Shown here: in pieces, positions 23,917 through 34,200 of the stretch
Layout of the letters: each line of letters begins with the position of its first letter
Position numbering within the stretch: position 1 is the first letter of the stretch
Made by a program: the position numbers and the translations under genes
Source of the DNA: Bifidobacterium platyrrhinorum
Lineage (GTDB): Bacteria; Actinomycetota; Actinomycetes; Actinomycetales; Bifidobacteriaceae
Length of the DNA: 64,000 bases
Direction: 5' to 3'
NCBI RefSeq assembly: GCF_010667645.1
Contig: NZ_WHZV01000002.1
Span: forward strand, 143,913-207,912
Notes under the pieces: generated by a model
What the model was told of the DNA's origin: nothing
What the model saw: the letters and a program-made list of their open reading frames with translations, nothing else
Databases searched by the model: none

Positions 23917-25392
23917 ATGTCCATTCCGCTGATTCTCGCCTCCAAGTCGAGGCCGCGCCGCGACGTGCTGGTCGCGGCCGGCGTGTGCCCGACCATCCGC
24001 GTCTCGCACGTCGACGAGCCCGCCGCGCTCGAGGCCGCGGCCCGCGAGGCCGGCGTCGCCGTCGACGACCTCACCATCGAACGGCGCGTGACGATCCTCG
24101 CCGGCGCGAAGGCCGAGGCCGTGCACCGCGCCTACCGCGACGTGGCCGCCACGGCCGCCGCCGCGACGGGGGAGCGCGTCATCGCGTACCCGCTGCGCGC
24201 GGCCGGTGTGGACGGCGAGGACGCGGCCGGCGCCGATTCGGGTGTCGACGCCGGTGACGCAGGGGCCGCCGCCATCGACTATTCGAAGGACGAGATCGCC
24301 ACCACGCGCGACTTCTCCGGCGTGGACATGCCCACCGTCACCGAACCGATCTCCAACATCATCGCCATGCAGCCGGGGCTCACGCGCTCGACCGTCGGTC
24401 CGCTCATCGTCGGCTGCGACTCGATGTTCCTGCTCGACGGCGAATGCTACGGCAAGCCGCACAGCGTGGAGGTGGCGCGCGAACGCCTGCGCCGCATGCG
24501 CGGGGCCGTCGGCGAGCTGTGGACCGGGCATTGCGTGATCGACTTCGCGACCGGGCGCGTCGCGCGCGGCGCCAGCCACGCCACCGTGCGGTTCGGCGAC
24601 TTCACCGACCGCGACATCGAACGCTACATCGCCACAGGCGAGCCGCTCGAAGTGGCCGGCTCGTTCACGCTGGAGGGCTTCGGCGGCGCGTTCATCGATT
24701 CGATCGACGGCGATCCGCACGGCATCATCGGCATCAGCCTGCCGCTGCTGCGCAGGCTCGTCGGCGAACTCGGCGTCGAGTGGACGGACCTGTGGAACAT
24801 GGTGCGCGGCGAGCTCGCGCCCGAGGCGGCCGACGCGGCGGGCATCGCCGCCGCCGGCAAGGACAAGCTGCCGCCCACGGAGAACGTGCACCAGCCGGGC
24901 GACGGCTGGGTGGACTGCGCGTGCGGGCGCAAGCATTGGGGCGTCAACGGCGCCTCTGGCGTGCTGCTCGCCCGCCGCGACGGGACGAGCGGCGAGGTGA
25001 CGCACGTGGTCATGCAGCACCGCGCGGTGTGGAGCGCCGAAGGCGGCACGTGGGGCATCCCCGGCGGCGCCACGGCCGACGGCGAATCGCCGATCGAGGG
25101 CGCGCTGCGCGAGAGCTTCGAGGAGGCGAACATCACCCCCGAGGACATCGAGGTGGTCGGCTCCTACCGCGAGGACCACGGCCCGTGGGCGTACACCACC
25201 GTGTTCGCGTTCGAGAAGCCGGGGCACGAGGTGCACCCGCGCGCCAACGACGACGAAAGCCTCGAGATCGAATGGGTGCCGATCGACGAGGTGCCGAACC
25301 GCAGACTCCTCACCGCGATGAGGACCGACTGGCCGCGCTTCGACGCGCGGTTGCGCGCGCTCGCCGCGGACGCGGCGAAGCGGGGACGGTAG
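23917..25392 (+). CDS. Maf-like nucleotide pyrophosphatase fused to a Nudix hydrolase
   Basis: The protein has 491 residues and two house-cleaning enzymes in one chain. The Maf half starts ILASKSRPRRDVL and carries its catalytic aspartate at 168 (GCDSMFLLDG), then GKPHSVEVARERL. About 95 residues rich in alanine and acidic residues (roughly 70-165) are inserted between these, compared with single-domain Maf proteins. The Nudix half has the box GGATADGESPIEGALRESFE (EEAN follows) at residues 383-406, preceded by a CACGRKHWG motif. Maf proteins hydrolyse modified or canonical NTPs; Nudix partners clean related nucleotides. ATG 23917 follows CAAGGAGCCCC. Confidence 0.9.
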   Translation: MSIPLILASKSRPRRDVLVAAGVCPTIRVSHVDEPAALEAAAREAGVAVDDLTIERRVTILAGAKAEAVHRAYRDVAATAAAATGERVIAYPLRAAGVDGEDAAGADSGVDAGDAGAAAIDYSKDEIATTRDFSGVDMPTVTEPISNIIAMQPGLTRSTVGPLIVGCDSMFLLDGECYGKPHSVEVARERLRRMRGAVGELWTGHCVIDFATGRVARGASHATVRFGDFTDRDIERYIATGEPLEVAGSFTLEGFGGAFIDSIDGDPHGIIGISLPLLRRLVGELGVEWTDLWNMVRGELAPEAADAAGIAAAGKDKLPPTENVHQPGDGWVDCACGRKHWGVNGASGVLLARRDGTSGEVTHVVMQHRAVWSAEGGTWGIPGGATADGESPIEGALRESFEEANITPEDIEVVGSYREDHGPWAYTTVFAFEKPGHEVHPRANDDESLEIEWVPIDEVPNRRLLTAMRTDWPRFDARLRALAADAAKRGR

Positions 25393-25451
25393 GCCGGGTC
25401 GGCGGTCGTAACGCATATGCCGTGTGACCGTATCGGGCGCATGGAGATGGC

Positions 25452-25504
25452 AAGAGGCCGTGTGCCGAAGAATCCATCGTGATTCCTCGACACACGGCCT
25501 CTTT
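25452..25504. terminator. Bidirectional terminator between convergent genes
   Basis: AAGAGGCCGTGTG (25452-25464) pairs perfectly with CACACGGCCTCTT (25491-25503). The flanking A and T tracts suit termination from both sides, for the Maf-Nudix gene and the coiled-coil gene. Confidence 0.85.
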
Positions 25505-25525
25505 GGTCGGACCGGTCTGATTCGG

Positions 25526-28306
25526 TCAGCCGCGCCTGCGGGCGGCGCGGGAGCCGGCGAAGGCGACGGCGCCCATCGCGGCGCTGGCGGCGGCCAGGGC
25601 GAAGGCCATGGACTCGGAGGAGTCGCCGGTCGCGGCGAGCGTGTCCTTGTCGGCCTTGCCGGCCGCGTCGGACTTGTCCGAGGACTGGTTGTTCTTGTCC
25701 TGCTGCGCCTTCTCGTAGGCGTCCACAACGGCCTTGCAGGTGTTGTAGTCGCGCACGGCCTTCTCGTAGGCGGCCTGGGCGTCGGCCAGCGCCTGCCTGG
25801 CCTGCTCGTCGGCCTCGAGGGCGGCGTCGTAGTCGGACTGCGCGACCTCCACCTGGCGCTCGGCGTCCGCGTAGACGCCCTGGGCCTTGGCGAGGGCGAG
25901 CTGCGCGGCGTTGAAGGCGGCGACGGCCTTGGAGTAGGCCCGGGTCAGTTCCGCGGACTTGTCGCGGGCGGCCTCCCATGCGGCCTGGGCCTCGGCGAGG
26001 GTGCGCTGCGCGGTCTCGTTCTCGGCGGCGGCCTGGTCGAGGGCCTGCTTGGCGGCCTCGGCCTCGGCCTGCTTCTGGTCGCGCAGGGCCTTGGCGGCCT
26101 GGGCCTCGGCTTCGGCGCGCTGCGCGGCGTCGAGCAGATCGTCGCTCTTGCCCTTGGCGGCCTCGGCCACCTTGCGGGCTGCTTCGGCCATGCGGTCCGC
26201 GGCGTCCTTGGCGACGCCGAGGCCGTCCATGGCGGCCTTCGCGGCGACCACGTTGCCGGTGGCGAGCACGTAGGCGCCCTCGGCGGCCAGCCACGCGTTG
26301 CGGGCGGTCTGCTTGAGCGCGGTGGTGGCGTCGAACGCGCCCTTGGCGCTGTCGGCGATGATCTTCTTGGTCGCGACGTCCGCCTTGGCCAACCCCAAGG
26401 CGACGGTGTTCCTGACCTGCCACTCCTTGAGGGCCTTGGCCGCGGCGTCGGCCGCCTGCCTGGCGTTCTGCTCGGCGACGGAGGCCTCGTCGGCCTGCCG
26501 CCTGGCGGCGTCGGCCGCGGATTGGGCGTCCTTGGCGGCGGCCTCCTTGCCCGGCAGGGCGTCCTTCGCGTCCCTGAGCTGCCGCCTGAGCTCGTCGACG
26601 TTCTCCGCGTTCCCGATCTGCTGCTCGAGGGAGGCGACGGTCTCCTTGAGCTGGGACTGCCGGGCGGCGGCCTCGTCGGCCTGCTGCTTCGCGGAGACCA
26701 GCTGCCCGGCGATGTTGTTGAAGCCGTCCTTCGCGTCCTCAAGCGTCGTGCCGAAGTCGGCGTACGCCTGCTTGGCGGCGTCCAGCGCGGCCTGGCGGTT
26801 GTCCTTGTCGGCGGCGGCCGGGCCGTAGAGGGTGTTGGCGCCGTTGTACGCGACCTCGGTCGCCGCGGTCTTGGTCTTGGCCGCGCCCAGCTTCGCCAGG
26901 GCGGCGGCCTTCTGCGCGGCGTGCCAGAAGTCGTTCGGGATTGCGTCGTAGGCGGCCTGGGCGGCGGCCTCCTCGGCCTTGGCCTGGTCCCAAGCGGTCT
27001 TGGCGGCGTCGATCCTGTTCCGGGCGTCGACCGACTCGTCGAGCTTGGACTGCGCGTCGACGACGGCGTTGTACAGCGCGGTCGCCTGGTCGAGCGTCGC
27101 GGCGGCCGCGTCGTACTCGGGCTGGAGTTCGGCGACCATCGCGTTCGCGGCCTCGACCTTGTCGTCGGCCACCTTGAGATCGGCCTCGGCCTGTGCGAGC
27201 TGGGACTTAAGCTCGTTGACGTCCGCCGAACCGGCCTGCTCGATCTGCGCCTCGAGATCGGCGATCCTCGCGTTGAGATCGTCGACCTCCTGCCGGGCGG
27301 CGTCGGCCTTGGCCTTCGCCTGCGCGTAGGCGGCGTCGGCGTCCTGCTTGGCCTTGAGGGCCGTCTCGTGAGAGGCCTTCGTCTCGTCGGCCTTCTGTTG
27401 GAGCGCCGACTGCTCGCCCTCCAGCGCGTCCAGCCTGGCCTGGGCCGCCTCGAGCGCGGCCTTTGCCTCGTTGTACTTGACGCCGGCGTTGTGGTTGACC
27501 TCGACGGCGGTCAGATACGCCTGGCGGAGGTTGTCGCGGACCTGACCGGCCTTCTGCTGGGTGCTGACGGCGGCGTTGTAGTTCGCCACGGCCTTGTTGT
27601 ACGCCGAATCGATGCCGTCGGCGATGGCCTGCAGCGCCTCGTACGTCTTCCGGGCGGTCTCGTAGACGGCCTTGGCGGCGGCCGCGAGATCGCGGGCGCA
27701 CTTCGCGGCCTGCTCGGCGGCCTCATACGCGGCCTGGGCCTTGTCGAACTCGGACTTCGCCGTGTCGTAGGCATCGGTGGCCGTGGCCAGCTTGGCGGCG
27801 GCCTCATCGGCGGCGGCCTGGGCGTTGTTGAGCGTCACGTGGGCCTGGGCCTGGGCGTCGGAGGCGTCGTTCGCGGCCTGCTCGGCCTCGTTCTTGGCCT
27901 GGAGGGCGGCGTCGTAGGCGGCCTGGGCCTCGGCCTTCGCCTGCTCGGCGTCGGTCAGACGCTGCTGGGCGTCGTCCAACGCGGTCTTGGCGTCCGCTGC
28001 CTGCTTGGCGGTTTGGTCGGCGTTGCCGCGGGCCTCGTCGAGGGCCTGCTTGGCGGCCTTCACGTTGGCCTCGCACTGGGCGAGCGCGCTGCGGTCGCCG
28101 GCGGCGCACCGGTTGTACAGGTCGGCGTCCATGCCCTGATGCTCCGTCGCGAAGGCGGCGGTCTGCATCATCGGGGCCATCGACAGGCCGACTGCGACGG
28201 TCAGCGCGGCGACGCTCCTGCCGCCCTTGGCAAGGACGGTCCTGCGGTGCTCCCGCTTGAGGGCGTCGGGCGACGTATTGGCGTGGTGAGGGGTGTTCTC
28301 CATCAT
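25526..28306 (-). CDS. Large coiled-coil cell-wall protein with LAATG anchor
   Basis: This 926-residue protein is alanine-rich and almost entirely helical. After a long signal region (hydrophobic run SVAALTVAVGLSMAPMM, cleavage near AFATEHQ) come some 780 residues of heptad-like A/Q/K/E/D coiled coil, with recurring YDAA, AAKQA and ADEA units. The C-terminus reads DTLAATGDSSE, a hydrophobic stretch and a RAARRRG tail, a non-canonical sortase-type anchor. A surface role such as adhesion or spacing is likely but not demonstrated. ATG 28306 is preferred because AAGAAGG lies five bases upstream; ATG 28327 is in frame. Closest known function unrecognised. Confidence 0.82.
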   Translation of the reverse strand: MMENTPHHANTSPDALKREHRRTVLAKGGRSVAALTVAVGLSMAPMMQTAAFATEHQGMDADLYNRCAAGDRSALAQCEANVKAAKQALDEARGNADQTAKQAADAKTALDDAQQRLTDAEQAKAEAQAAYDAALQAKNEAEQAANDASDAQAQAHVTLNNAQAAADEAAAKLATATDAYDTAKSEFDKAQAAYEAAEQAAKCARDLAAAAKAVYETARKTYEALQAIADGIDSAYNKAVANYNAAVSTQQKAGQVRDNLRQAYLTAVEVNHNAGVKYNEAKAALEAAQARLDALEGEQSALQQKADETKASHETALKAKQDADAAYAQAKAKADAARQEVDDLNARIADLEAQIEQAGSADVNELKSQLAQAEADLKVADDKVEAANAMVAELQPEYDAAAATLDQATALYNAVVDAQSKLDESVDARNRIDAAKTAWDQAKAEEAAAQAAYDAIPNDFWHAAQKAAALAKLGAAKTKTAATEVAYNGANTLYGPAAADKDNRQAALDAAKQAYADFGTTLEDAKDGFNNIAGQLVSAKQQADEAAARQSQLKETVASLEQQIGNAENVDELRRQLRDAKDALPGKEAAAKDAQSAADAARRQADEASVAEQNARQAADAAAKALKEWQVRNTVALGLAKADVATKKIIADSAKGAFDATTALKQTARNAWLAAEGAYVLATGNVVAAKAAMDGLGVAKDAADRMAEAARKVAEAAKGKSDDLLDAAQRAEAEAQAAKALRDQKQAEAEAAKQALDQAAAENETAQRTLAEAQAAWEAARDKSAELTRAYSKAVAAFNAAQLALAKAQGVYADAERQVEVAQSDYDAALEADEQARQALADAQAAYEKAVRDYNTCKAVVDAYEKAQQDKNNQSSDKSDAAGKADKDTLAATGDSSESMAFALAAASAAMGAVAFAGSRAARRRG

Positions 28307-28647
28307 CGGGACCTTCTTCGCTTCCATGGTGGTGATCCGGTTGTCGATGTGTCCATGTCATCTACGGGGCCGTAGATGACATATGGCCTGCCGTTCAGGG
28401 TCGGTGTTCCGGATCATTGACACGAGATAGGGTACTCAAGGGGGTATACCACCTTTTTCGTGGGGGTACGCACGCACGCGAAGCCGCATATGCGGCATGC
28501 CGAACTCGGTTTGGCGGCACCGCGACGGCCGCGATGCCGAACGCGGAACGGATGGCCCGGTGTCCGTCGGATGCCCGCTCGGTGTCCGTACGGTGGACAG
28601 TCCGTCAATGAGATGAGCCGTCGCCAAGACGACGAAGGACGCCGCCG
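28307..28647. other. 341-base region upstream of the coiled-coil gene
   Basis: No gene is supported here. It holds the palindrome at 28357-28380 and a minus-strand TTGAGT near 28440 that might be a -35 element. The 28580-28610 part (GGTGTCCGTACGGTGGACAGTCC) is loosely like the dispersed CC-NNN-GG hairpins but does not pair well. Confidence 0.4.
28357..28380. promoter_or_regulatory. Palindrome in the coiled-coil gene leader
   Basis: GTCATCTACGG and CCGTAGATGAC are perfect 11-base arms separated by GG, 50-75 bases upstream of the start. This is either an operator for a dimeric repressor or a leader hairpin. Confidence 0.5.
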
Positions 28648-29592
28648 TCAGCTCAGCAACGCCGCGATCACGGCGATGAAGATCGGGCTGGTCATCGTGC
28701 TCATCAGGATGCCGTCGCGGGCGAACGTGAGGCCCACGTTGTAGCGGGCCGCGTAGTTGTACACGTTCTGGCCGGTCGGCAATGCTGCGAGCACCACGCA
28801 CGCGTATAGCTCCGCACCGCGGAAGCCCATCATGAAATAGGCGAGCAGGAACGCGATGACCGGCATAACGATGTTCTTCAACGCCGCCACCGTGAAGATC
28901 GCCGGACGGTCGCCCTTCTGCTGCAACGGCTTCGTGCCGTGCAGGGACATGCCGAACGCCATGAGGATCATCGGCACCGCGGACTCGCCGATCATGTTGA
29001 TCGGGTCGTAGATGTAGTTCGGCACGGGGAACCAGCCCAGCCTCGCGTTCAGCGCCGAGACCACGATGCCGAGCAGCGAGCCGATGAGCAGCGGCTGGTG
29101 CAGCGGCTGCTTCGCGATCTCCTTGAGGGACACCTTGCCCTTCGTGGTCACGTCGAGCACCGTCAGTCCGATCGGCGTGAACAGCGCCTGCTGCATGACC
29201 AGGATCGGCGCCACCAGCGCGCCGTTGCCCAGGATGTACGTGGCCACCGGCAGGCCGATGTTGTTCGAATTGAGGTACAGCGAGTTCAACGCGCCGATCG
29301 TCGCGTCCGGGGCCTTGAGATGGAAGAACATGCGGTTGAGCGCGAGGAACACCAGGCCGACGAGCAGCGCCGACAGGAACGCCACGATGATCGACGGGTG
29401 GAAGATGTCGAAGATCGGCTCCTTCGACAGGATCGCGAACATCAGGCACGGGCTCGACACGAAGAACGAGAAACGGTTGAGCACCATCTGCGCGCTCGGG
29501 CCGCCGATGCGCATGCGCGCCGCAACATAGCCCACGAAAATCACGATGCCGATGACGCAGAACCCCTGCATCGCGCTCAACAGACCCGGCAT
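28648..29592 (-). CDS. AEC-family transporter (auxin efflux carrier/malate permease type)
   Basis: This 314-residue membrane protein has about ten helices in two halves, with AEC features: the discontinuous helix around NSNNIGLPVATYILGN in the first half and LPTGQNVYNYAARYN in the second. Family members move organic acids or amino-acid-like anions. The substrate is not predictable. ATG 29592 gives the usual family length; AGAGGGG is 11 bases upstream. It is divergent from dapE with 141 bases between. Confidence 0.9.
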   Translation of the reverse strand: MPGLLSAMQGFCVIGIVIFVGYVAARMRIGGPSAQMVLNRFSFFVSSPCLMFAILSKEPIFDIFHPSIIVAFLSALLVGLVFLALNRMFFHLKAPDATIGALNSLYLNSNNIGLPVATYILGNGALVAPILVMQQALFTPIGLTVLDVTTKGKVSLKEIAKQPLHQPLLIGSLLGIVVSALNARLGWFPVPNYIYDPINMIGESAVPMILMAFGMSLHGTKPLQQKGDRPAIFTVAALKNIVMPVIAFLLAYFMMGFRGAELYACVVLAALPTGQNVYNYAARYNVGLTFARDGILMSTMTSPIFIAVIAALLS

Positions 29593-29721
29593 ACCCGAAC
29601 AAGCCCCTCTTCCATATGTCCCACATGAATGAATCGTCACCACGAGTGTGGCACAACGCCCCGCCGCTCGCCCCGAAATCTCACCCAATGGTAGTGCGGG
29701 CCGTCCCCGTCGCGCCTTCGT

Positions 29722-29727
29722 TAGGAT
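29722..29727 (+). promoter_or_regulatory. -10 box (TAGGAT) for leaderless dapE
   Basis: TAGGAT ends six bases before the dapE ATG, leaving no room for a ribosome-binding site. Confidence 0.5.
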
Positions 29728-29733
29728 GAAGCC

Positions 29734-30939
29734 ATGACGATTTCCCTCGACACCACCGCCGCGCGCGACGCGCGGCTCGAATCCCTGCTCGACCAGATCA
29801 TGAACGTGTACTCCGTCAGCGACGACGAGACCGCGCTCGCCGACGACGTCGAGGCGTTCCTCAAGGCCTATCCGCACCTCGACGTGCGCCGCCACGGCGA
29901 CACCGTCGTCGCCTCCACCTCCTTCGGCAGGCCGGGCCGCGTGATCCTCGCCGGACATATCGACACGGTGCCGGTCATCGACAACTTCCCGCCGAAGTGG
30001 CTCGAACCCGGCGATCCGCTCATCCGCGAGGATGTGGCCGCCGCGCACCCCGGCGAACGCGTGCTGTGGGGCCGCGGCGCCACCGATATGAAGGCCTCCG
30101 ACGCGGTCATGCTCCACCTCGCCGCCACGCTCGACGGCTCCGCGCCGGCCGCCACACCGAAGGTCGACCTCACCTACGTGTTCTACGACCACGAGGAGGT
30201 CGCCGCCGAGAAGAACGGCCTGCGCAAGGTCGTCGAAACCCACCCGGACTGGATCCAGGGCGATTTCGCGATCATCGGCGAGCCGACCAACTGCGGCATC
30301 GAGGGCGGCTGCAACGGCACGATCCGCTTCGACGTGGTCACGCACGGCGTGGCCGCGCACTCCGCCCGCGCATGGATGGGGGAGAACGCCATCCACAAGG
30401 CGGCGGGCATCCTCGACCGCCTCAACGCATACGAGCCGGCTGACGTCGAGGTGGACGGCCTGACCTACCGCGAGGGGCTCAACGCCACGCTCATCTCCGG
30501 CGGCAAGGGCACGAACGTCATCCCCGACGAATGCCGCGTGCACGTCAACTACCGCTTCGCCCCGGACAAGACGCTGGCCGAGGCCAAGGCCCTCATGATG
30601 GGCGCGGACGCGGGCGCCGAGCTCGGCAACGGCGAGCATGCCGCCACCGGCGGCGTGTTCGAGGGATACGGCATCGAGATGAAGGACGAATCGCCGTCCG
30701 CCCGCCCCGGCATGGACGCGCCGCTCGCCGTCTCGCTCGCCGGCCTCGTGCGCGAACGCACCGGCCGCGAGCCCCTGGCGAAGCTCGGCTGGACGGATGT
30801 TGCGCGCTTCTCGCAGCTGGGCATCCCCGCGGTGAACCTCGGCGCCGGCGATCCGCTGCTCGCCCACAAGCACGACGAACAGCTCCCCGCCTCCGACCTC
30901 ACCCTCCTCGCCGACATCCTCCAGGCGTGGCTCGTCTGA
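29734..30939 (+). CDS. dapE: Succinyl-diaminopimelate desuccinylase
   Basis: This 401-residue M20-family metallohydrolase makes LL-diaminopimelate for lysine and peptidoglycan. Zinc ligands are visible in order: His75 in ILAGHIDTVP, Asp in WGRGATDMKASDAV, the Glu-Glu pair in YDHEEVAAEKNG, Glu in GEPTNCGIEGGCNGT, and His in LLAHKHDEQL. The central dimerisation domain lies between about 185 and 300. The start lies six bases after a TAGGAT box, so the mRNA is probably leaderless. Confidence 0.93.
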   Translation: MTISLDTTAARDARLESLLDQIMNVYSVSDDETALADDVEAFLKAYPHLDVRRHGDTVVASTSFGRPGRVILAGHIDTVPVIDNFPPKWLEPGDPLIREDVAAAHPGERVLWGRGATDMKASDAVMLHLAATLDGSAPAATPKVDLTYVFYDHEEVAAEKNGLRKVVETHPDWIQGDFAIIGEPTNCGIEGGCNGTIRFDVVTHGVAAHSARAWMGENAIHKAAGILDRLNAYEPADVEVDGLTYREGLNATLISGGKGTNVIPDECRVHVNYRFAPDKTLAEAKALMMGADAGAELGNGEHAATGGVFEGYGIEMKDESPSARPGMDAPLAVSLAGLVRERTGREPLAKLGWTDVARFSQLGIPAVNLGAGDPLLAHKHDEQLPASDLTLLADILQAWLV

Positions 30940-31203
30940 ATCAAGTGTCGCGAGGGTGAACGCGCCGCGTCAAAGTTGTGGCATACTGGAACACGGCGGT
31001 TCTGCAAGCCGCCGACGTGCCAGATGGCGTCGATCCCCTCGCATCGGGTTTCTCCCGAACTTCCGCGCGAGCGCCGGTGTCCGCCGTCCGAGCCGCACAG
31101 ACTTTGACTGGAATTGCTTCTGCGGGCGCAATCGATGCGCGGCCACGGTGAGAGCGTGGTGTGACAGCCGCAGCGAGCCTGAGTAAGGCTGGCATGATGC
31201 AGC

Positions 31204-34200
31204 ATGCCGGCGAGGAGCATCGTGCCCGCTGTGAACAACGATGGGGTCGACGAGGTCGACGCCCAGAACATCAACGTACCCAAGTCCGCCGCATCCGCCG
31301 AGGATGCGAACGCCGCCGATCCGGCACAGGCCCCGGCCGCGCAGCCGTCCGCTCCCGCCCGCCGCCGCCGTGGCGGCCGCCGCGTGGTCCGTGGCGCCGG
31401 CGCCGCCGGCGTCTCGCTCGAGCTGAAGGTCTCGGAGCATGCCGCCCCGATGTTCGAGGAACCGAAGCTGCCGGCCTCTCCCGCGGATGCCGCCGAAGAC
31501 CTCGACGACGAGCCCGCGACCCCCTCCGCCGATTCCGTCGGCCGCGGGGACGACGACCGCGAGGCCCGTGACGACCATGAGGACCGTCCGGCGCGTTCGC
31601 GCCGCCGCCGCGCCGACTCCCATGACGACGACGAGGACGATATGCCCGTGCGCACCCGCCGCCGTCGCAGCCGTGTCGCCGACGACGAGGAGGACGACGA
31701 GCCGCGCGCCCCGCGCCGTTCCCGCCGTGCGGTCCGTGACGACGATGACGAGGACGACCGTCCGGTGCGTTCGCGCCGCCGCCGTTCGGCCCTGCGCGAC
31801 GACCGCGATGATTTCGACGACCGGTATTCCCGTTCCCGCCGCGTCCCCCGCGACGAGGATGACGACGACGAGCTTGAGCGCGCCGAGGAGCTGCTCGACG
31901 GCCTGCCGATGCACGAGCGCGCGGACCGCGGCGACCGCCGTTCCCGTCCGATGACCTCCCTGCTGTTCCAGGAGCCCGTCCTTCCCGTCGGCCCGGCGCG
32001 CACGCGCGACGACCGCGACGATGAGGACGATGCCGACGACGAGTCCGTTCGCGGGCGCGGTTCCCGCGACGATCGCGACGACCGCGACGACGAGGCGCGC
32101 GAGGAGCGTCGCGGGCGTTCCCGTCGCCGTCGCCGCGGCGAGCGCGCGGACCGCGACGATCAGGGGCGTGACGAGCGCGACGACCGGAACCGCGATGCCG
32201 ACGACGACCGCGACGCGCGTGACGACGCCGGTCGCGACGCGCAGGACGACGAGTCCGTCTCCACCCGTTCCCGCCGGGGCCGCAACCGCCGCCTGAACGC
32301 ACAGGAGCGCCGCGCCGCCGCCGAGGTCGAGCAGATCGAGGAGGACCTCGAGCTCGACGACATCTCCTACCGTCCGATCGACGAGGAGGAATCCGGCGAG
32401 CCGTCCGGCGAGGAGACGCGCACGCGTCGTCGCCGCCGCCGCTCGCGCGCCAAGTCCGGCGAATCGTCCGGCGAGGAGCGCCGTGATTCCCGTGAATCCG
32501 AGGAGCATGACCCCGACCGCGATTCGCAGTCGCGCGACGCGCGCGAGGACCGTGACGAGGAGGAGACCGTCACGCGTCGCCGCCGTCGCCGCCGCGGCAA
32601 GTCCGCGGACGACGAGCAGGTCGTGGCGCGCCGCTCGCGCAAGCAGCAGTACATCGACGAGATCACCGACGTGGAGGGCTCGACCCGACTCGAGGCCAAG
32701 AAGCAGCGCCGCCGCGACAACCGCCGCGAACGCTCCCGCCAGTCGCAGCTCATGGAGCAGGACTTCCTCGCGCGCCGCGAGAACGTCGAGCGTCTCATGG
32801 TCGTGCGCGAGAAGGAGCACCACACGCAGATCTCCGTGGTGGAGGACAACGTGCTCGTCGAGCATTACGTGTCCGACATCCAGGAGGTGCAGACCGTCGG
32901 CAACGTGTACCTCGGCCGCGTGCAGAACGTGCTGCCGAGCATGGAGGCCGCGTTCGTGGACATCGGCCAGGCGCGCAACGGCGTGCTGTACGCCGGCGAG
33001 GTGAACTGGGACGCCGCCCGCCTCGAGGGCCAGCCGCGCCGCATCGAGCTGGCGTTCAAGTCCGGCGACCCGGTGCTCGTGCAGGTCACCAAGGACCCGA
33101 TCGGCCACAAGGGCGCGCGTCTGACCTCGCAGGTCACGCTCGCGGGCCGTTTCCTCGTGCTGGTGCCGTCCGGCGGCATGACCGGCGTGAGCCGCAAGCT
33201 GAGCGAGCGTGAGCGCTCCCGCCTGAAGAACATCGTCTCGAAGATCGCCCCGAAGGACATGGGCGTGATCATCCGCACCGCCGCCGAGGGCGCGAGCGAG
33301 GAGGCGATCGTCAAGGACCTGGAAAGCCTCGTGCGCCAGTGGGAGCGCATCAACGCCAAGCGCGAGGAGTTCTGGCACGGCAAGCGCCCGAAGCTGCTGC
33401 AGGGCGAGCCGGACGTGGCGATCCGCGTCGTGCGCGACATCTTCAACGACGACTTCACCAAGCTCATCGTCGAGGGCGACAAGGTGTACGACCGCATCGA
33501 GGAGTACCTCGACACGATGGCGCCGGACCTCAAGGACAAGCTGGAGAAGTGGGACCCGTCCGAGCACGAGGGCAAGGACGTGTTCGACAAGTGGCAGATC
33601 GACTCGCAGCTCAGGAAGGGCATGGAGCGTCAGGTGTACCTGCCCTCCGGCGGCTCGATCGTCATCGACCGCACCGAGGCGATGACCACGATCGACGTGA
33701 ACACCGGCCGTTTCATCGGCCGAGGCAAGTCGCTCGAGGAGACCGTCACCCGATGCAACCTGGAGGCCAGCGAGGAGATCGCGCGCCAGCTGCGCCTGCG
33801 CGACATCGGCGGCATGATCATGATCGACTACGTCGACATGGTGATGCCCGCCAACCGCGACCTCGTGCTGCGCCGTCTCGTCGAATGCCTGGCGCGCGAC
33901 CGCACCAAGCACCAGGTGGCGGAGGTCACCTCGCTGGGCCTCGTACAGATGACGCGCAAGCGCATCGGCCAGGGCCTGGTGGAGGCGTTCTCCGAGGAGT
34001 GCCCGACCTGCAAGGGCCGCGGCTTCATCCTGCACGACAAGCCGGTCGTGTCCGCCGAATACGACGACCCGTACGCGCTCAGGGGCGGCGACCCGTTCGT
34101 CAAGACGAACAAGCACGGCCGCGGCACGACTCCCGCGCCGGAGCCGGCCGGCTCCACGCCGGACGTGAAGGCCAAGCTCGCCCAGATCGCCGCCGCGGCC

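Noticed and set aside
28417-28611. Short open frames between the coiled-coil and AEC genes
   Set aside because: No ribosome site, atypical composition and no recognisable motif. They overlap in several frames on both strands.
31204-32760. Possible frameshift or assembly error in the arginine/aspartate-rich half of rne
   Set aside because: The frame is continuous, and the charge pattern matches the known N-terminal scaffold layout of actinobacterial RNase E.
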